A DNA stretch of 64,000 nt from Uranotaenia lowii (Eukaryota > Arthropoda > Insecta > Diptera > Culicidae): contig NC_073693.1 in assembly GCF_029784155.1 (NCBI RefSeq), positions 315,255,536 through 315,319,535 of the forward strand, in the 5' to 3' direction. How positions within the stretch are numbered: the stretch's first letter is position 1; every line of letters begins with the position of its first letter. The notes under the pieces were generated by a model that was not told the DNA's origin, searched no databases, and saw nothing but the letters and a program-made list of their open reading frames with translations. This document shows, piece after piece, positions 10,890 through 22,093 of this stretch. The translations under genes and the position numbers were made by a program.

Positions 10890-11840
10890 CACTGCCGGCC
10901 AAAAGTTTGGGATCACCCGCTAAAAAACATGCAAATTTTGATCGTTCATATCTCAGCCGTCTTAGGACATATTGCAAATCTTCTGATCTCATTTGAAAGA
11001 TAATGAGCAATAGCTATTTCGGAGGTATTTTGCCTATAAATAATGTTTTAGTTTTGCACCTAAAACTTAACCTAAAGTTAGAACATTTTCAAAAAATCGC
11101 GCTCAATATTCAAAGCCAATCATCTCGCGATAGGGTGAACCAAATTTCAAAATTGGAGTTGCATTAGAATCCTTATTCTATAATTCTCAAAACACAATCA
11201 AAAAATTTTGTGCACAAAATATTTTTCACAATCATAAGTGTGAATTTTCAAAAAAAACAATTAATTTCAGGTAAATTTTTTATGGCTATCACTTTAAAAT
11301 ATAATTTTTTTATGAATTTATGAAAAAACCACAAATTCTAAGCTTTCAAATGCACCCTTCAGATCTGCAATACGATGCATGATGAGAAATTAAAGATATG
11401 AATGAGATAAATTTTCATGTTTTTGGCCGATACACCATACTGAGGGGTGATCCCAAACTTTTGGACGATAACTTAAGTGTCTATTTTATTAATTAAAAGT
11501 ACATTCTTAAATATTTGCACACAATTTTTGGATTGTGTTTTGAGAATTATAGAATAAGGATTCTAATGCAACTCCAATTTTGAAATTTGGTTCACCCTAT
11601 CGCGAGATGATTGGCTTTGAATATTGAGCGCGATTTTTTGAAAATGTTCTAACTTTAGGTTAAGTTTTAGGTGCAAAACTAAAACATTATTTATCGGCAA
11701 AATACCTCCGAAATAGCTATTGCTCATTATCTTTCAAATGAGATTAGAAGATTTGCAATATGTCCTAAGACGGCTGAGATATGAACGATCAAAATTTGCG
11801 TGTTTTTTAGCGGGTGATTCCAAACTTTTGGCCGGCAGTG
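10890..11840. mobile_element. Palindromic TA-flanked MITE with 320-bp arms
   Basis: The ends are CACTGCCGGCCAAAAGTTTG and its inverse, with TA at 10888-10889 and 11841-11842. The arms (about 10890-11215 and 11515-11840) are near-identical inverted copies. The loop contains a third, diverged terminus at about 11445-11475 (GATCCCAAACTTTTGGACG), so it may derive from a related element. It sits in the left subterminal block of the larger transposon. Confidence 0.9.
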
Positions 11841-11842
11841 TA

Positions 11843-12529
11843 CGTTCGGTAATTTCACCATATGGTGCAAAGCGCATAAACGAGATGATTCGAGTTTCCA
11901 GAGGATACTTCAAGCAAGAAATTTCAATCCTGAGGAATACATATGGTCGTCAGAGACTCATTTAAATCGATGTAGTGCCGAAGTGCCTTCTGGAAAAAGT
12001 GCCCCTCACGTTGAACGCCGTGTGTTATTAAAACACCAACATTTCCAAAAGACGCTTCAAGAGGAAATTTCAATTTTGATGAACACAGATGGGAATTATA
12101 GGCTCTGTCAAATCGACGTTTTTTGCTTTTGCTTAAAACGCCTTCTTGGTCATTTGTTATTCGACTCATTTCCCATAGCACGCCGTGAGAAATTAACCTC
12201 ATCATTTTTTTTTTGGTTATTCAGTGGTCATTCCCGTCGCGAACATACCTATTTGAAAATGATGCCATCATGGTTTTGACTGTAGCTAGCGGCTATCCAA
12301 ACTAGTTTTGAAAATATACCCTTAAATAGAGAAATACTGTGAGGTAATATGAAAAACTAAGTTAATGGTTTTTACTATGAATAACTGTCTACTTTACACA
12401 AGTTTCTGTTATCTCTTTGTATTGCAGCGATAAGCTTCGTTGTGTCCCTAACCTAACCCCAAACCCAGTCAATTACACTGTCAGTTGGATGCTTTTCGAA
12501 ATCGCAGAATAACTGTGGAATAAACTAGT
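11843..12529. other. Unassigned interior of the TA transposon
   Basis: No known gene is recognised. Two segments, about 11885-11945 and 12030-12100, share a loosely similar wording (CTTCAAGCAAGAAATTTCAATCC and CTTCAAGAGGAAATTTCAATTT), suggesting a decayed local duplication. The rest is unstructured. Confidence 0.4.
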
Positions 12530-13016
12530 TTAAAGCTCGAAGTACAAAGTAACAACGACACGGCCTGGCAGTCGAAGGATGCTGCTCTGCCTTCTGGCAG
12601 TCGACGATCGAGTTGAACTCGACAAACACCTTTCCATCATTTCCAGACTCCGAACAACACCGTATTTGTTGCATTCATCCTTAATGTCCTCCTGGTTTTT
12701 TTCGTACTCGTCTTCGTCCTTCAACTCAGCCGGTCTAACCGTATTCAGCAGGCAGAGCACTTTCGTCGGGGACCAGATGATCTCACGAAAGCATCGTTCG
12801 CGTTCACAACCGCGCTTGCTAGCACCGGATTTGCGGCAGTCTATGCCAGTGAGATAAGGTGCGTTGGTTGAAGAATTCCATCATTTCCTTTAAGGTGCCA
12901 CGAAAAGTGAAGTTGCCCAAGTACAAACGTCGGGACTGCCGGGTAGTAGAGTAACCGAGCCAGGAAAATCTTGCGTTGTGGTTCGAAACCTGATGGCGAA
13001 ACATCCATATACATAG
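12530..13016 (-). pseudogene. U2AF50 (U2AF large subunit) pseudogene, internally deleted
   Basis: The parent protein is the large subunit of U2AF, a nuclear splicing factor that binds the polypyrimidine tract. Minus-strand pieces match it in order: MDVSPSGFE near 13010; RRLYLGN and EMMEFFNQ, the start of RRM1, near 12880-12930; then ANPVLA; then after a jump KVLCLLN and EDIKDECNKYGVVRSLE, the C-terminal UHM domain, near 12640-12760. The end RVVVTLYFEL matches the protein's C-terminal region. Most of RRM1 and RRM2 is missing, and there are stops and several frame changes. It lies inside the TA transposon, so it was probably captured, perhaps as cDNA since no introns are seen, then decayed. Confidence 0.8.
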
Positions 13017-13510
13017 ACGGTTTCCTCCTTTCGTTATCGAGATCGTTTCAAGTTTTTAAATAAACAGTAACTTGCACATTCTGATCAGATATCAGAGTCA
13101 TGGGCTGAAAGAAAAAAAAACTATTGAAAATAATATTGAAAAAGTTTAATAAGTTTTATATGAAAAGAGAAGTTACTTACTACCGGACAAAAAAATATTC
13201 GAAATTGAAAGTGATTTAATTTTGAAAGTTTCTTTTTTTCTTATCACTCTTAAATGATGGGTGAAAGGTGAGGAATTGAACACAATTTTTTCCTCGGAGA
13301 AATTTTGCAGTCCGTTTATAGAACCAAGTGAAACACACAATCGAAATCAAATTTCAATTCAAGTTTGGTGGCAGAGGGCATATCCTTTGAGCCAAAGGGG
13401 CAGAGTGCCATAGTATTGAAAAGAGTGAACTGCTTAAATAAACGCTAAAAATGCAATGTGATTTGTCAAAAAGATGTCAAATGCTTAGTTTTTATTCACA
13501 AAATCGTGTA

Positions 13511-13996
13511 AGGTAAACCGGGGTAAAGGGGACGGTGGCTATTAAAACAATACTGTATACTATTTTTTCGAGCTTTTAATGCAGAATGTTAAATTTACTT
13601 GTAATCTATCCATCAACTGTAAAAGAGATACGGTTCCGACAATAGCGTATGTTTACGGTGTACCATGAATTTTTTTCAAAATTTTGGGCGGTTCGAGTAA
13701 TTAAGTAACGTATTCAACCAAGAAAACACAAATTTGTTGAAAATTTCCTGAGAAACCAAAGGGAAAATATACCGTACCCACTTACCCCATAAAGCGGGGT
13801 AAGTGAAGACACCAGCAGTTCATAACAATTTACGTGATAACTTTTTTCGCTTTTCGTCTATCAAGCTCATCTCTTCAGCATTTGCAAAAAAAATGTTCTG
13901 CATCACATTGAATACGATTTTATCAAAATTGATCCACCGCTGATTTTTTAAAGTTGAACTATACGAAAAACCGTCCCCACTTACCCCGGTGTACCT
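13511..13996. mobile_element. TA-flanked MITE with GGGGTAA termini
   Basis: The left end is AGGTAAACCGGGGTAAAGGG and the right end the inverted CCCCACTTACCCCGGTGTACCT. TA flanks both sides (13509-13510 and 13997-13998). It is 486 bp with no coding capacity, nested within the larger TA transposon between the two captured gene pieces. Confidence 0.85.
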
Positions 13997-14310
13997 TATA
14001 TTAAAGTTTTTCCAAAAAATAAATCGTTGAAAAATTTAGTATAATTGCCTTGTTTCAAAATCCTGTTATGCACGTAGCCCCCTCTGGCTATAAAGGACTA
14101 TAAATGGGCTTGACTTTAAATTGCGGAACAATTCAATTTAGCAGAACTTCTTTGTTTGTAACTCATCGAAAGTATGTACGTAAATCAAAATGCGGATTCT
14201 TAGAAAATGGTTAAAAAAATATCTTACTGAGAAACTTCAAACGACTCATGAGATGAATCATCCAACCGGATGAAAATCTAAAAAAAAAAAAAAAAATTTC
14301 AACGACTCAC

Positions 14311-16130
14311 CCGTGTATAATCAATTCCTGGATTCAACAATGTGAGGCTAGCGTACTCTTTTTTAAAGTTTGTCAATTTAGGTTGATGGTTCGATGTGTG
14401 CGCATTGCTTCCGTCGCCCACGTCGTTCCGCTGTTCCCAGTTTAATGGCAACCTGTAGTGAAAGTTATTGGTTTTAGACATTATACAAAAATTAATGTTT
14501 TGCTAAGAATTTACATACCTTAAACTTCTGCCTTCTGATGCCTCGGTCTTCACCATAATCTCCTCCACAGCTGTAAATCAAAAATTTATAAAAATATCGA
14601 AATTGTAAAAAAAATATCGTTTTTAAATTTCACCATTTTACTTATTTAAAATTGACTTTTTTCAGACTTCTGGTAATCTGAACCAACAAAACTTTTAAAT
14701 TCTTGATTCGGGATTCTAGAAGAAAGTAAGAGTGTTTGTTGCAGATTTCAAGTGGTCTTAAATTATAAAATTTTGATTACTTAAGTGAAAAAGTGAAATT
14801 GAAAAAACGAAGTGTCTTGGGAAAGGAAACTAACATTTGGCTTTTAGGTAATCTTTGTAGACAACTTCATAAATATTTCATTCTGCCAATGCTTGTCAAT
14901 CATTTATTAGTAACGATTGGTCACTGTGCAAATTTGATTTTTAACAGATAAATTTTGAAGTTTGAAATTTCTGTTGAAAAAAGTAGGTACTTACCAAATG
15001 TTCGGCGGCCGTCAATGTCGCAACAGTTCTACTTGAGCCACCAGTAGGTACTACTGTCATTTATGGATGATTTGAACGGTTGTTTCATCAGTACGATGGA
15101 CTGCGGACCAAGAAACAAGGTATGCGTATGACATGGGTTCTCGCAAGAACGGTTTTTTCTACCTGCATCGCCGGAGGCATCCACGTTATCCATCTGCTGC
15201 AAAATCTGCTAGAAACCACTAAATCTTCGCATGAACCGTCCGAGAATATTCCGTACCTGAAGGATTTACATTCATAAAGATAAAAACTGTTGGGAAAATC
15301 CTTCCCGGCCAAAATGAACCAATTAATCTGAAAGAAATGGAAACAATCATCTATCACTATTTCATGAAGTTTTCATGAATTAGGTATCTTTCTTTCGAGG
15401 TTCTGATTCTTCATTATTGGAATATGAAAATATTCCGTAAATTCACCGGAGTTTGAATAAGAATACTTGAACAATTTTACTCACCGAACTCATTCGGAAG
15501 GACGCCTTGCTGATGCTGTCTCCTTCATCTTCCAAGGAATTCGCATATCTGGGAAAGATTACAACATTGGAAGGTGCTGTTCCGAAAAGATGAATGTTAG
15601 AATTTCACACTGGAAATAAAGAAAAATGCGATCAACGGTGAGCTCCGATTCTGGTCAGTCCGATCCTGATAATTGAATTTTATTTGTTTTCCCCAAAGCT
15701 ATCGCCTTACGGCATTCGATAAGAAAACAACACCAACTTACCCATAGCTTTCTCCGCATATTGTCATCAAATCGGTTTTAAAAGTCGGTCTTTGGCAAAG
15801 ACTTTTAAAAAATGGAATCCGGTACTTTACGGCACAACAAAAACAAAACAACCGCGGTTAAATGCGTTAAATAGTAAACGTATTCTTCTTTCTATCTCCT
15901 TTTTCCATCCATCTGGCAGAACGACCGCGGTACTCAAATTTCAGCGAAATTATTTTAAATTGACCGTCCTCGCGTTCTACATTATGCGACGACGATAATT
16001 CTTACCAGCAATTTAATTATTATCACATCAACCCAAATACCTCAACTCAACACTTGAAAACAAGACTACATAAAATGGCGACTACTGCTATTTTTAGCAG
16101 CCCTCTCCAGCACACGGTAGAACAGGGTAG
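14311..16130 (-). pseudogene. Captured multi-exon gene fragment, unrecognised
   Basis: Minus-strand splice borders define exons ending at 16006 (untranslated), 15742-15767 (from an ATG), 15485-15548, 14995-15256, 14519-14570 and 14311-14452, each bounded by GT or AG signals. Exons two and three join in frame for 30 residues beginning MTICGESYGYANSLEDEG. Exon four has in-frame stops or a frameshift. Exon five reads VEEIMVKTEASEGRSL and exon six LPLNWEQRNDVGDGS, ending GIDYTR. I do not recognise the protein. Intact introns show it was captured as genomic DNA, probably including a promoter and 5' untranslated exon. It is unlikely to be expressed as a full protein. Confidence 0.5.
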
Positions 16131-16441
16131 AACCAATCGTAAAATATCGCGGTTATCAGAGAGAGAAAGTTGCACTCAAAGCTGCCAGAAAAGGACGCTT
16201 GAAATTTGACGCTTGTGATGACATCGACACTGGTTTACCAGTTTCGGTGTTTTTTTACCGAAAATTTACGGCAAACCGATTTGTTTACATAAAAATAAAC
16301 TAACTTCGGTAAATCAAGAATCGATTTACCGAACTCGGTAAAAACAAGACGTCAGATTGATCAATTACCGAGATATTTCGAATTACAGAACAGGTTCTGT
16401 AAACTAAATTACCGAACTCGGTAGTTTTCGTTTACTGTGTA

Positions 16442-18537
16442 TTTTGATATTTTCCAATTGTCCTAAACACCTCACTGAAAGCGTTAGAGTAGTGCTGGGT
16501 ATACTAAGACAAAACAACTTGACCCTGAACAAGGAAAAATGCGAGTTTGATAAGCAGAGAATACGTTTTTTGGGGCACGAACTAGATGCGGAAGGTTTTC
16601 ATATAGATGAAAAGAAAGTAGCTGATCTTCAAAAATTTCGGGAACCACGTAACGTATCAGAACTTAGGAGCTTTCTTGGGTTAGCCTCTTTTGTAAGCTC
16701 ATACATTAATAACTTCGCCGATCTCGCTAGTCCTTTGTGGGCCGTGGTATCTAATCAATCTTGGTCTTGGGGAGAAGAACAAGCAAAGGCATTTCAAAAT
16801 CTACCGTGACGCTGGGATACTTTTCGGATCAAGATAGAACAATACTTTATACTGACGCTTCGCCTGTTGCGCTGGGTGCGGTGCTTGTGCAAGAGAATAG
16901 CAACCAACAAAGTCGGGTTATAAGCTTTGCCTCCAAATCTTTGACAGCAACTGAGCAAAAATATGCACAGAATCAGAGAGAAGCGTTGAGTGCTGTTTGG
17001 GCAGTCGAACACTTTTCGTACTTCCTGTTAGGTCGACGATTCACATTGAGAACCGATGCAAAAGGAGTCGCATTCATTTTAGATCGTTCAAGGGAAGATT
17101 CGAAACGTGCCCTAACAAGAGCGGATGGCTGGGCGCTACGCCTAAGCCCTTATAGATATGATATTGAATACGTACGCGGGCGGGACAACATCGCAGACCC
17201 TTCCTCGAGGCTCTATAACGGAACAGATGAACCATTTGAAGAAGATAACAGTCCTTGGGAAATAGCAAGACTAGAAATAAACAGTTGTCAGTTTCTGACT
17301 GAAAGTGAAATCAGGGAAGAGACTGCTAAAGATGATGTCTTAATTCAAGTAATGCAATCATTAGACTCAGGAGAATGGCCTCAACAATTACATAGGTATC
17401 GAGCAATAGAAAAAGACCTCCATGTTAGAGAAGGAATCGTTATAAAACAAGGTTGCACCGTCATACCTTCATCGTTGCGTACTAAAACGTTAGAAATCGC
17501 CCATAGGGGCCACCCAATGGCTGCGAAACTAAAGTCCATTCTAAGGGAGCGTGTATGGTGGCCTGGAATGTCAACGGACGCAGGAAAATGGGTTGCTTCA
17601 TGCCAACCATGCGCAACGAATGGTAAACCCGAAAAACCAACACCTATGCGTCGCATAATGGCTCCAAAATCATCCTGGGAAACCATTGCCATAGATTTCA
17701 ACGGACCATATCAAAGGTTTGGTGGAATTTACGTACTCGTCATCACGGTACTTGATAGCCCGGGTAGTAAGGTCTACTAGCTTCGAATCAACCAGGAAGG
17801 TACTTGAAGAAATCTTCTCCCGAGATGGATACCCAGACAGCATAAAGAGTGACAACGGACCTCCTTTCAATGGCGAAGAATACAAACAATATTGTTCTGA
17901 ACGCGGCATTAAAGTGATTTCGTCAACTCCACTATTCCCTCAACAAAACGGACTAGTTGAGCGTTATATGAAACTGGTCAACAAGGCTATGGCAACGGCA
18001 GTTTCTACAGGTAACGATTACAATGAAGAATTGCAAGCAGCTGTACAGTCACACAACGCAGCGGCGCATTCCGTTACAAAAGTGCCCCCTGAAGAAGTGA
18101 TGTATGGGAGGAAAATTAAAAGATGCCTGCCTCTTCTAGAACGCGGAAACGTTTCGCATGATGAAACATTACTGAACGAACGTGACCGCAAAGCGAAAAT
18201 AAAATCCAAAGAAATTGAGGATAAGCGAAGAGGAGCGAAAGAATGCGCTGTTAAAATTGGAGATACAGTTATCATTGAACGACAGGTACGGTCCAAAGGA
18301 GACAGTCGATTTGGTCCTCAAAGATTTGTCGTTTGTGGTGAGGACAATGGCAACCTTCTTCTCAAAGGAGAAAATGGGCAGACTATCGAGCGTCATGTTA
18401 CAATGACCAAGAAAGTATCCGAATGGCGGAAATCCCCGACAATTCCTCTTGTAGACCAAGAAGAAAATGAAACTTCTTTACTGAATCGCCCATACAGAAA
18501 TAAGAAAGCTCCAACATACCTCGGGGATTACGTGTAA
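16442..18537 (+). pseudogene. pol, remainder: reverse transcriptase end, RNase H, integrase
   Basis: Continues the pol frame after the transposon (LGHELDAEGFHIDEKK, reverse transcriptase thumb). A frameshift near 16800 breaks the link to RNase H (ILYTDASPVALGAVLV, then TDAKG). Integrase follows: an HHCC zinc finger near 17500-17620 (HRGHP...CQPC), the first catalytic Asp in IDFNG, a second frameshift near 17735, then SDNGPPF and ENGLVER-type wording (NGLVERY) with the second Asp and the Glu. The C-terminus ends APTYLGDYV at 18537. Two frameshifts plus the split motif make it non-functional in cis. Confidence 0.88.
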
Positions 18538-18703
18538 TGCTGTAACAGTTGTCCAACAAAAATATCGATACTTAAATAAAATGCAAACCATTATAACTAT
18601 AACCATTTAATATGTTCTTTCGTTTGTTAAAGGGAATGCGAAAATCCAAAAAAAGGAATAGAGCAACGTTTTTTTCTTTTATTCATTTTTTTTTTTCTTT
18701 TAA

Positions 18704-18715
18704 GTAGAAGGGAGA
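18704..18715 (+). other. Polypurine tract
   Basis: GTAGAAGGGAGA immediately precedes the 3' LTR. It is the expected primer site for plus-strand DNA synthesis. Confidence 0.75.
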
Positions 18716-18931
18716 TGTGACGCACACGGAACAGTTCCTGACTTTCGGCAACACTGCAGCTTTATCGGGCTAACAACACCCTGCAGGACTACCAACTGTG
18801 ACAGCACAGCTGTCATCTTTCAGCCGCCGACCAAATGGGAAACCACATGGAATCATCCTCTTTTCCTCGTGGACCGTCGACCAGGTTGGACGCACTTGGA
18901 CGATTCCTCTCCGGTGGCAAGCAGCCACACA
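18716..18931 (+). repeat. 3' LTR of the gypsy element
   Basis: The LTR runs from TGTGACGCAC to GCAGCCACACA and is followed by the target duplication GTGTT (18932-18936). It matches the 5' LTR at 215 of 216 positions. Confidence 0.95.
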
Positions 18932-19241
18932 GTGTTGTATAAATTTAACGGGCTCAAATCTTTCAAAATGTGCTTCAAGTGCCAAAATTTCTACCACTTT
19001 TTCTCAACACGGGAAACTTGTTTTAAAAGGATACATATGTTTAATGTTTTATTAATTTAGGTTTTCATGAATTTTTGCTTTTGTAAGTCTGGACAAAAAT
19101 TTACCTTGTTTTTGCTAGAGCCCTATTTAAGGTATATTGAGCTTTCAAATCATAATGTATAATCACAGATGGACAGATGTAATATTCGCTTCAAATTTTT
19201 GCTAATCGATCAAAACTATCAATTTTGAAGTTTTGATAATT

Positions 19242-19455
19242 TTAACACGTTCGTCACCAAGAGAATTTAAGTAGGTTTACTTGCCGAGCCCAAAAAGCGT
19301 GGAAGTAAAGAGAGGGAAATCCGAGATTTATCAACTCGTGGTGACGGAAATGACCGGCTAACTTTACTAAGAGAGCGTCGCCCGTTTTTATGTGACGGGC
19401 CTCCCAGGAAATACACCCGGCCCCCAAATATTGTTCCATGGCGACAAACGTGTTA
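19242..19455. mobile_element. Short TIR element (AACACGTT ends)
   Basis: The left end TTAACACGTTCGTCACCA pairs with the right end TGGCGACAAACGTGTTA. It is about 214 bp with no coding capacity. The exact target duplication is unclear. Confidence 0.7.
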
Positions 19456-19544
19456 GCACGTTATGAAATCGATTTCATTTTCCAAACGTGGTTACAGAAA
19501 CTTGAATTCTTTAACAATAAAATCCACTGAGCAGGCCTAATAAT

Positions 19545-20582
19545 AGGTGGTATGAAAAAACCCTAGCAATTGCTTTTGCTAAACTAAATCGAGCATTCGA
19601 GCAGTCGCAGAAAGCAATTGCTTCGGTTGATATGAATAAAGTTTTTTCTGACAGCTGTTTTCTCAGTCAGGAGATTTTACTTTTAGAACAAGCTAGTTTG
19701 GTATGAATAAAACCCAAATCTGAAGCAATCGCTCGAGAAATCTCCTAGCAATTACTTTATTTTCTAAGCATGCTTGGTAGCAGACTTTTCCAATAAACAA
19801 ATTCTTCAACAACGTCATGAATTTATAAAATTAGCAATATTACACTGCAATACAATTTAAAAAGGCATTTTCAACATAGATAAAGAACAGTCGAAGTGAT
19901 AACCCAACTTTTTTCATATTCCTGTTGTTGTATGAAATGATTCGTCTAAGATGAAACAAAACAAATCAATTAGTAAATATTTCAAATTAAAAAAATCCGG
20001 CTACAGTGGAAGAAGTCCCAATCGGCTTGAAGTTGGAAGAAAGTTGTAATAATTTAAAACATAATTCAGATCTCCCAAATTTATATGATTTTTTATAATT
20101 CAATGATTTAAAAAAACATCTTAAGTTAAGATGCACGCCTATTGCCTATTTTTTTTTATATATCGGATTATCCCGATCCGAGAACGTGTGGGAGAGCTTA
20201 TGATAAATGTTAAAAAGCTAGGCCATTTTTTGTTTGACAATATTCAATTTTCTTTAAACATCAACATACGAGCATGTATTGACTTAAATTTTTCCGATCG
20301 TTCTTACACCCACCACCCGCACCGTCGATTTCATGGCTATTTTAGTCGTGCTTTTCATTTTTTTTATTGTCTTCTTTCATTTTACTTTAGAAAATTTCAG
20401 ATTCTGCTGGTTGGATAGCTCTTTTTTTTGAAGCAAAAGCTATGTTCTAAGACTTTAGTACACATCTGCTAAGCAAATGTTTATTCATACCAAACTAAGC
20501 AAATGCTTTGGGCTTTTGCTTTGCTTGATTTCGAGCAAAGTAAAAGCTACCGAAGCAATTACTAAACCTTATTCATACCACT
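19545..20582. mobile_element. 1-kb MITE with GTGGTATGAA ends
   Basis: GGTGGTATGAAAAAACCCTA on the left pairs with the inverted TTATTCATACCACTA on the right. The motif TGGTATGAATAAA and the words AGCAATTGCTT and AGCAATTACT recur inside near both ends. A TAA/TTA-type target duplication is possible, as for PIF/Harbinger MITEs, but is not certain. Confidence 0.7.
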
Positions 20583-22053
20583 AAATGTCGTTCCGAACAC
20601 TAGCGCCACCAGTAGCAGCTAGAACAAGCCTCCGTAACCAGTTGTTCTACTTTCCACTAGGTGTACTGAGTTGTGAGCAAGCTTCCACGCAGTTGGGAAA
20701 TTATTGCTAACAAGCTTGCGTTCTATTAAAGGTGATGCAGAATTTTTAATTTTTGAATAGAGTTGCCAATGAGCTCACTCATGTACATAATAAAACAAAA
20801 TAAAACCAAATCCAAAACTAAAAACGAGTTCCTAAACGCATTATTTAAATTCAAGTTTTTGCCGTTTTGATTGACTAAACACATTAAGGACCGTGTATGT
20901 CAAAACCTTGGACCAAATTCTAAAAATTTAGTAACTATCTGATTTGAGTAACCGAAAGTATTGTGTTCCATTTGGCTGAATTGCGTCCTATTTTTAAATT
21001 TATAACATTTGAATTATGCATCTAAGATCAGCACATTCGCAATCAGCGGAAAAACGAAACATCTCGTATTTGGTCCGCAATGTGTTAAAATTTTGAGCTG
21101 GACTTAACTTTCGGAAGGCGAAGAGCAAACTTTCAATGTAAAATTTGAGCAACAACATCAGATAAAACACGCATTGAATATTCAATTTATTATCGATTGT
21201 GGAAAAAATCTTTAATATCTTTCGACATTTTCAACTGAAAATTTAAGAGCAGGTGAAAAACAAAATCAAATTTACCTGAAACTAACAGGCAATTTCATAA
21301 TGAATCATTTCAACGTGAAATCAGCACCCGAAAAATGGGCCACATTCATTTTTATGCATAGAAACACTAAAAATCTGGAATGTGTGAATCTATCTTGGGG
21401 GGAAATTAATTTAAATAATTTGTAAATTACTGCCAGAAATTTCATCAAAAACTTAAAATTTGAACCCATTGAAATCCTGAACAAACATTTTGGAAATAGA
21501 ACTTACAATTCATAGAACTTTTCCACAAGTAGTAAAAGATAGCTATGAATTAAATTTAAATTATTCATTTATCAAATTTATAAGTAGAACATCTAATGCA
21601 TGCAGTTCAATTATTTTAGAAATCTACAGTCAGTAAAACTACCATTTTTAGTTATATACTAACTCAAAATTTTCGCGCCTTTCCAATATAATCCAATTAA
21701 AGTTGTTTTATGCAAAACTTTGCAGTGAAAGGTTTAATAAAATAAAGAATAAGATTAAGATAAAAAGCCGTCTTGACTTGATAGATAAAATAGATAGAAA
21801 TTGATGATTTCTAACAATTTGTCGTTTAAGACTTCACAATATATTTGATTGAAATAAAAATTAGATTCAGAGAAAGTAATAAGGTTGTTTTCAATATCAA
21901 ATTGTAAGCTAATAAGTCACGTTTAAATTTTGCGCTTTCAACAATGATTGAAAATCCAGGAGTTTGCTTTAAAAAAGCTCCTGATATTAATGATTTTGCA
22001 ACTAAACATGGTTAAGTCAAAAGCCAAAACGATCTATTTCGGGCTACCGGACT
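20583..22053. other. AT-rich intergenic DNA, nothing recognised
   Basis: No coding segment, TIR pair or tandem repeat is supported. This is the 3' flank of the NDUFB2 gene. Confidence 0.5.
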
Positions 22054-22059
22054 TTTATT
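22054..22059 (-). terminator. Poly(A) signal of NDUFB2
   Basis: A minus-strand AATAAA lies about 35 bases past the stop codon and fits 3' end formation of this gene. Confidence 0.6.
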
Positions 22060-22093
22060 TACAACCAACATGCGCTTCAATTTACGAAAAACT

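Larger units (their letters stand above)
10193..16439. mobile_element. 6.2-kb TA-flanked TIR transposon carrying gene fragments
   Basis: The ends are inverted repeats, CACAGTAAACGAAAATTACC on the left and the inverted TTTTCGTTTACTGTG on the right, with TA at 10191-10192 and 16440-16441. Taking out the element and one TA restores the pol reading frame through the split motif, so the borders are base-exact. No transposase was recognised. Inside are TTACCGAA-rich subterminal blocks, a palindromic MITE (10890-11840), another MITE (13511-13996), a U2AF50-like pseudogene and a multi-exon fragment of an unrecognised gene. It resembles a Pack-type non-autonomous DNA transposon of Tc1/mariner-like TA target preference. 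Confidence 0.88.
4763..18931 (+). mobile_element. Ty3/gypsy LTR retrotransposon (mag-like), nested and defective
   Basis: The element has 216-bp LTRs (TGTGACGC...CCACACA), a 5-bp target duplication GTGTT at 4758-4762 and 18932-18936, a tRNA-type primer-binding site directly after the 5' LTR and a purine tract before the 3' LTR. Internal order is leader, gag with zinc knuckle, aspartyl protease, reverse transcriptase, RNase H and integrase, the order of Ty3/gypsy elements. The reverse transcriptase wording (LMFGVNCAPEIFQ) and the C-terminal tail YLGDYV recall the mag lineage. The span is 14.2 kb only because a 6.2-kb DNA transposon sits in pol. Gag has a nonsense codon and an insertion, and pol has two frameshifts, so the copy cannot make its own proteins. 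Confidence 0.93.
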
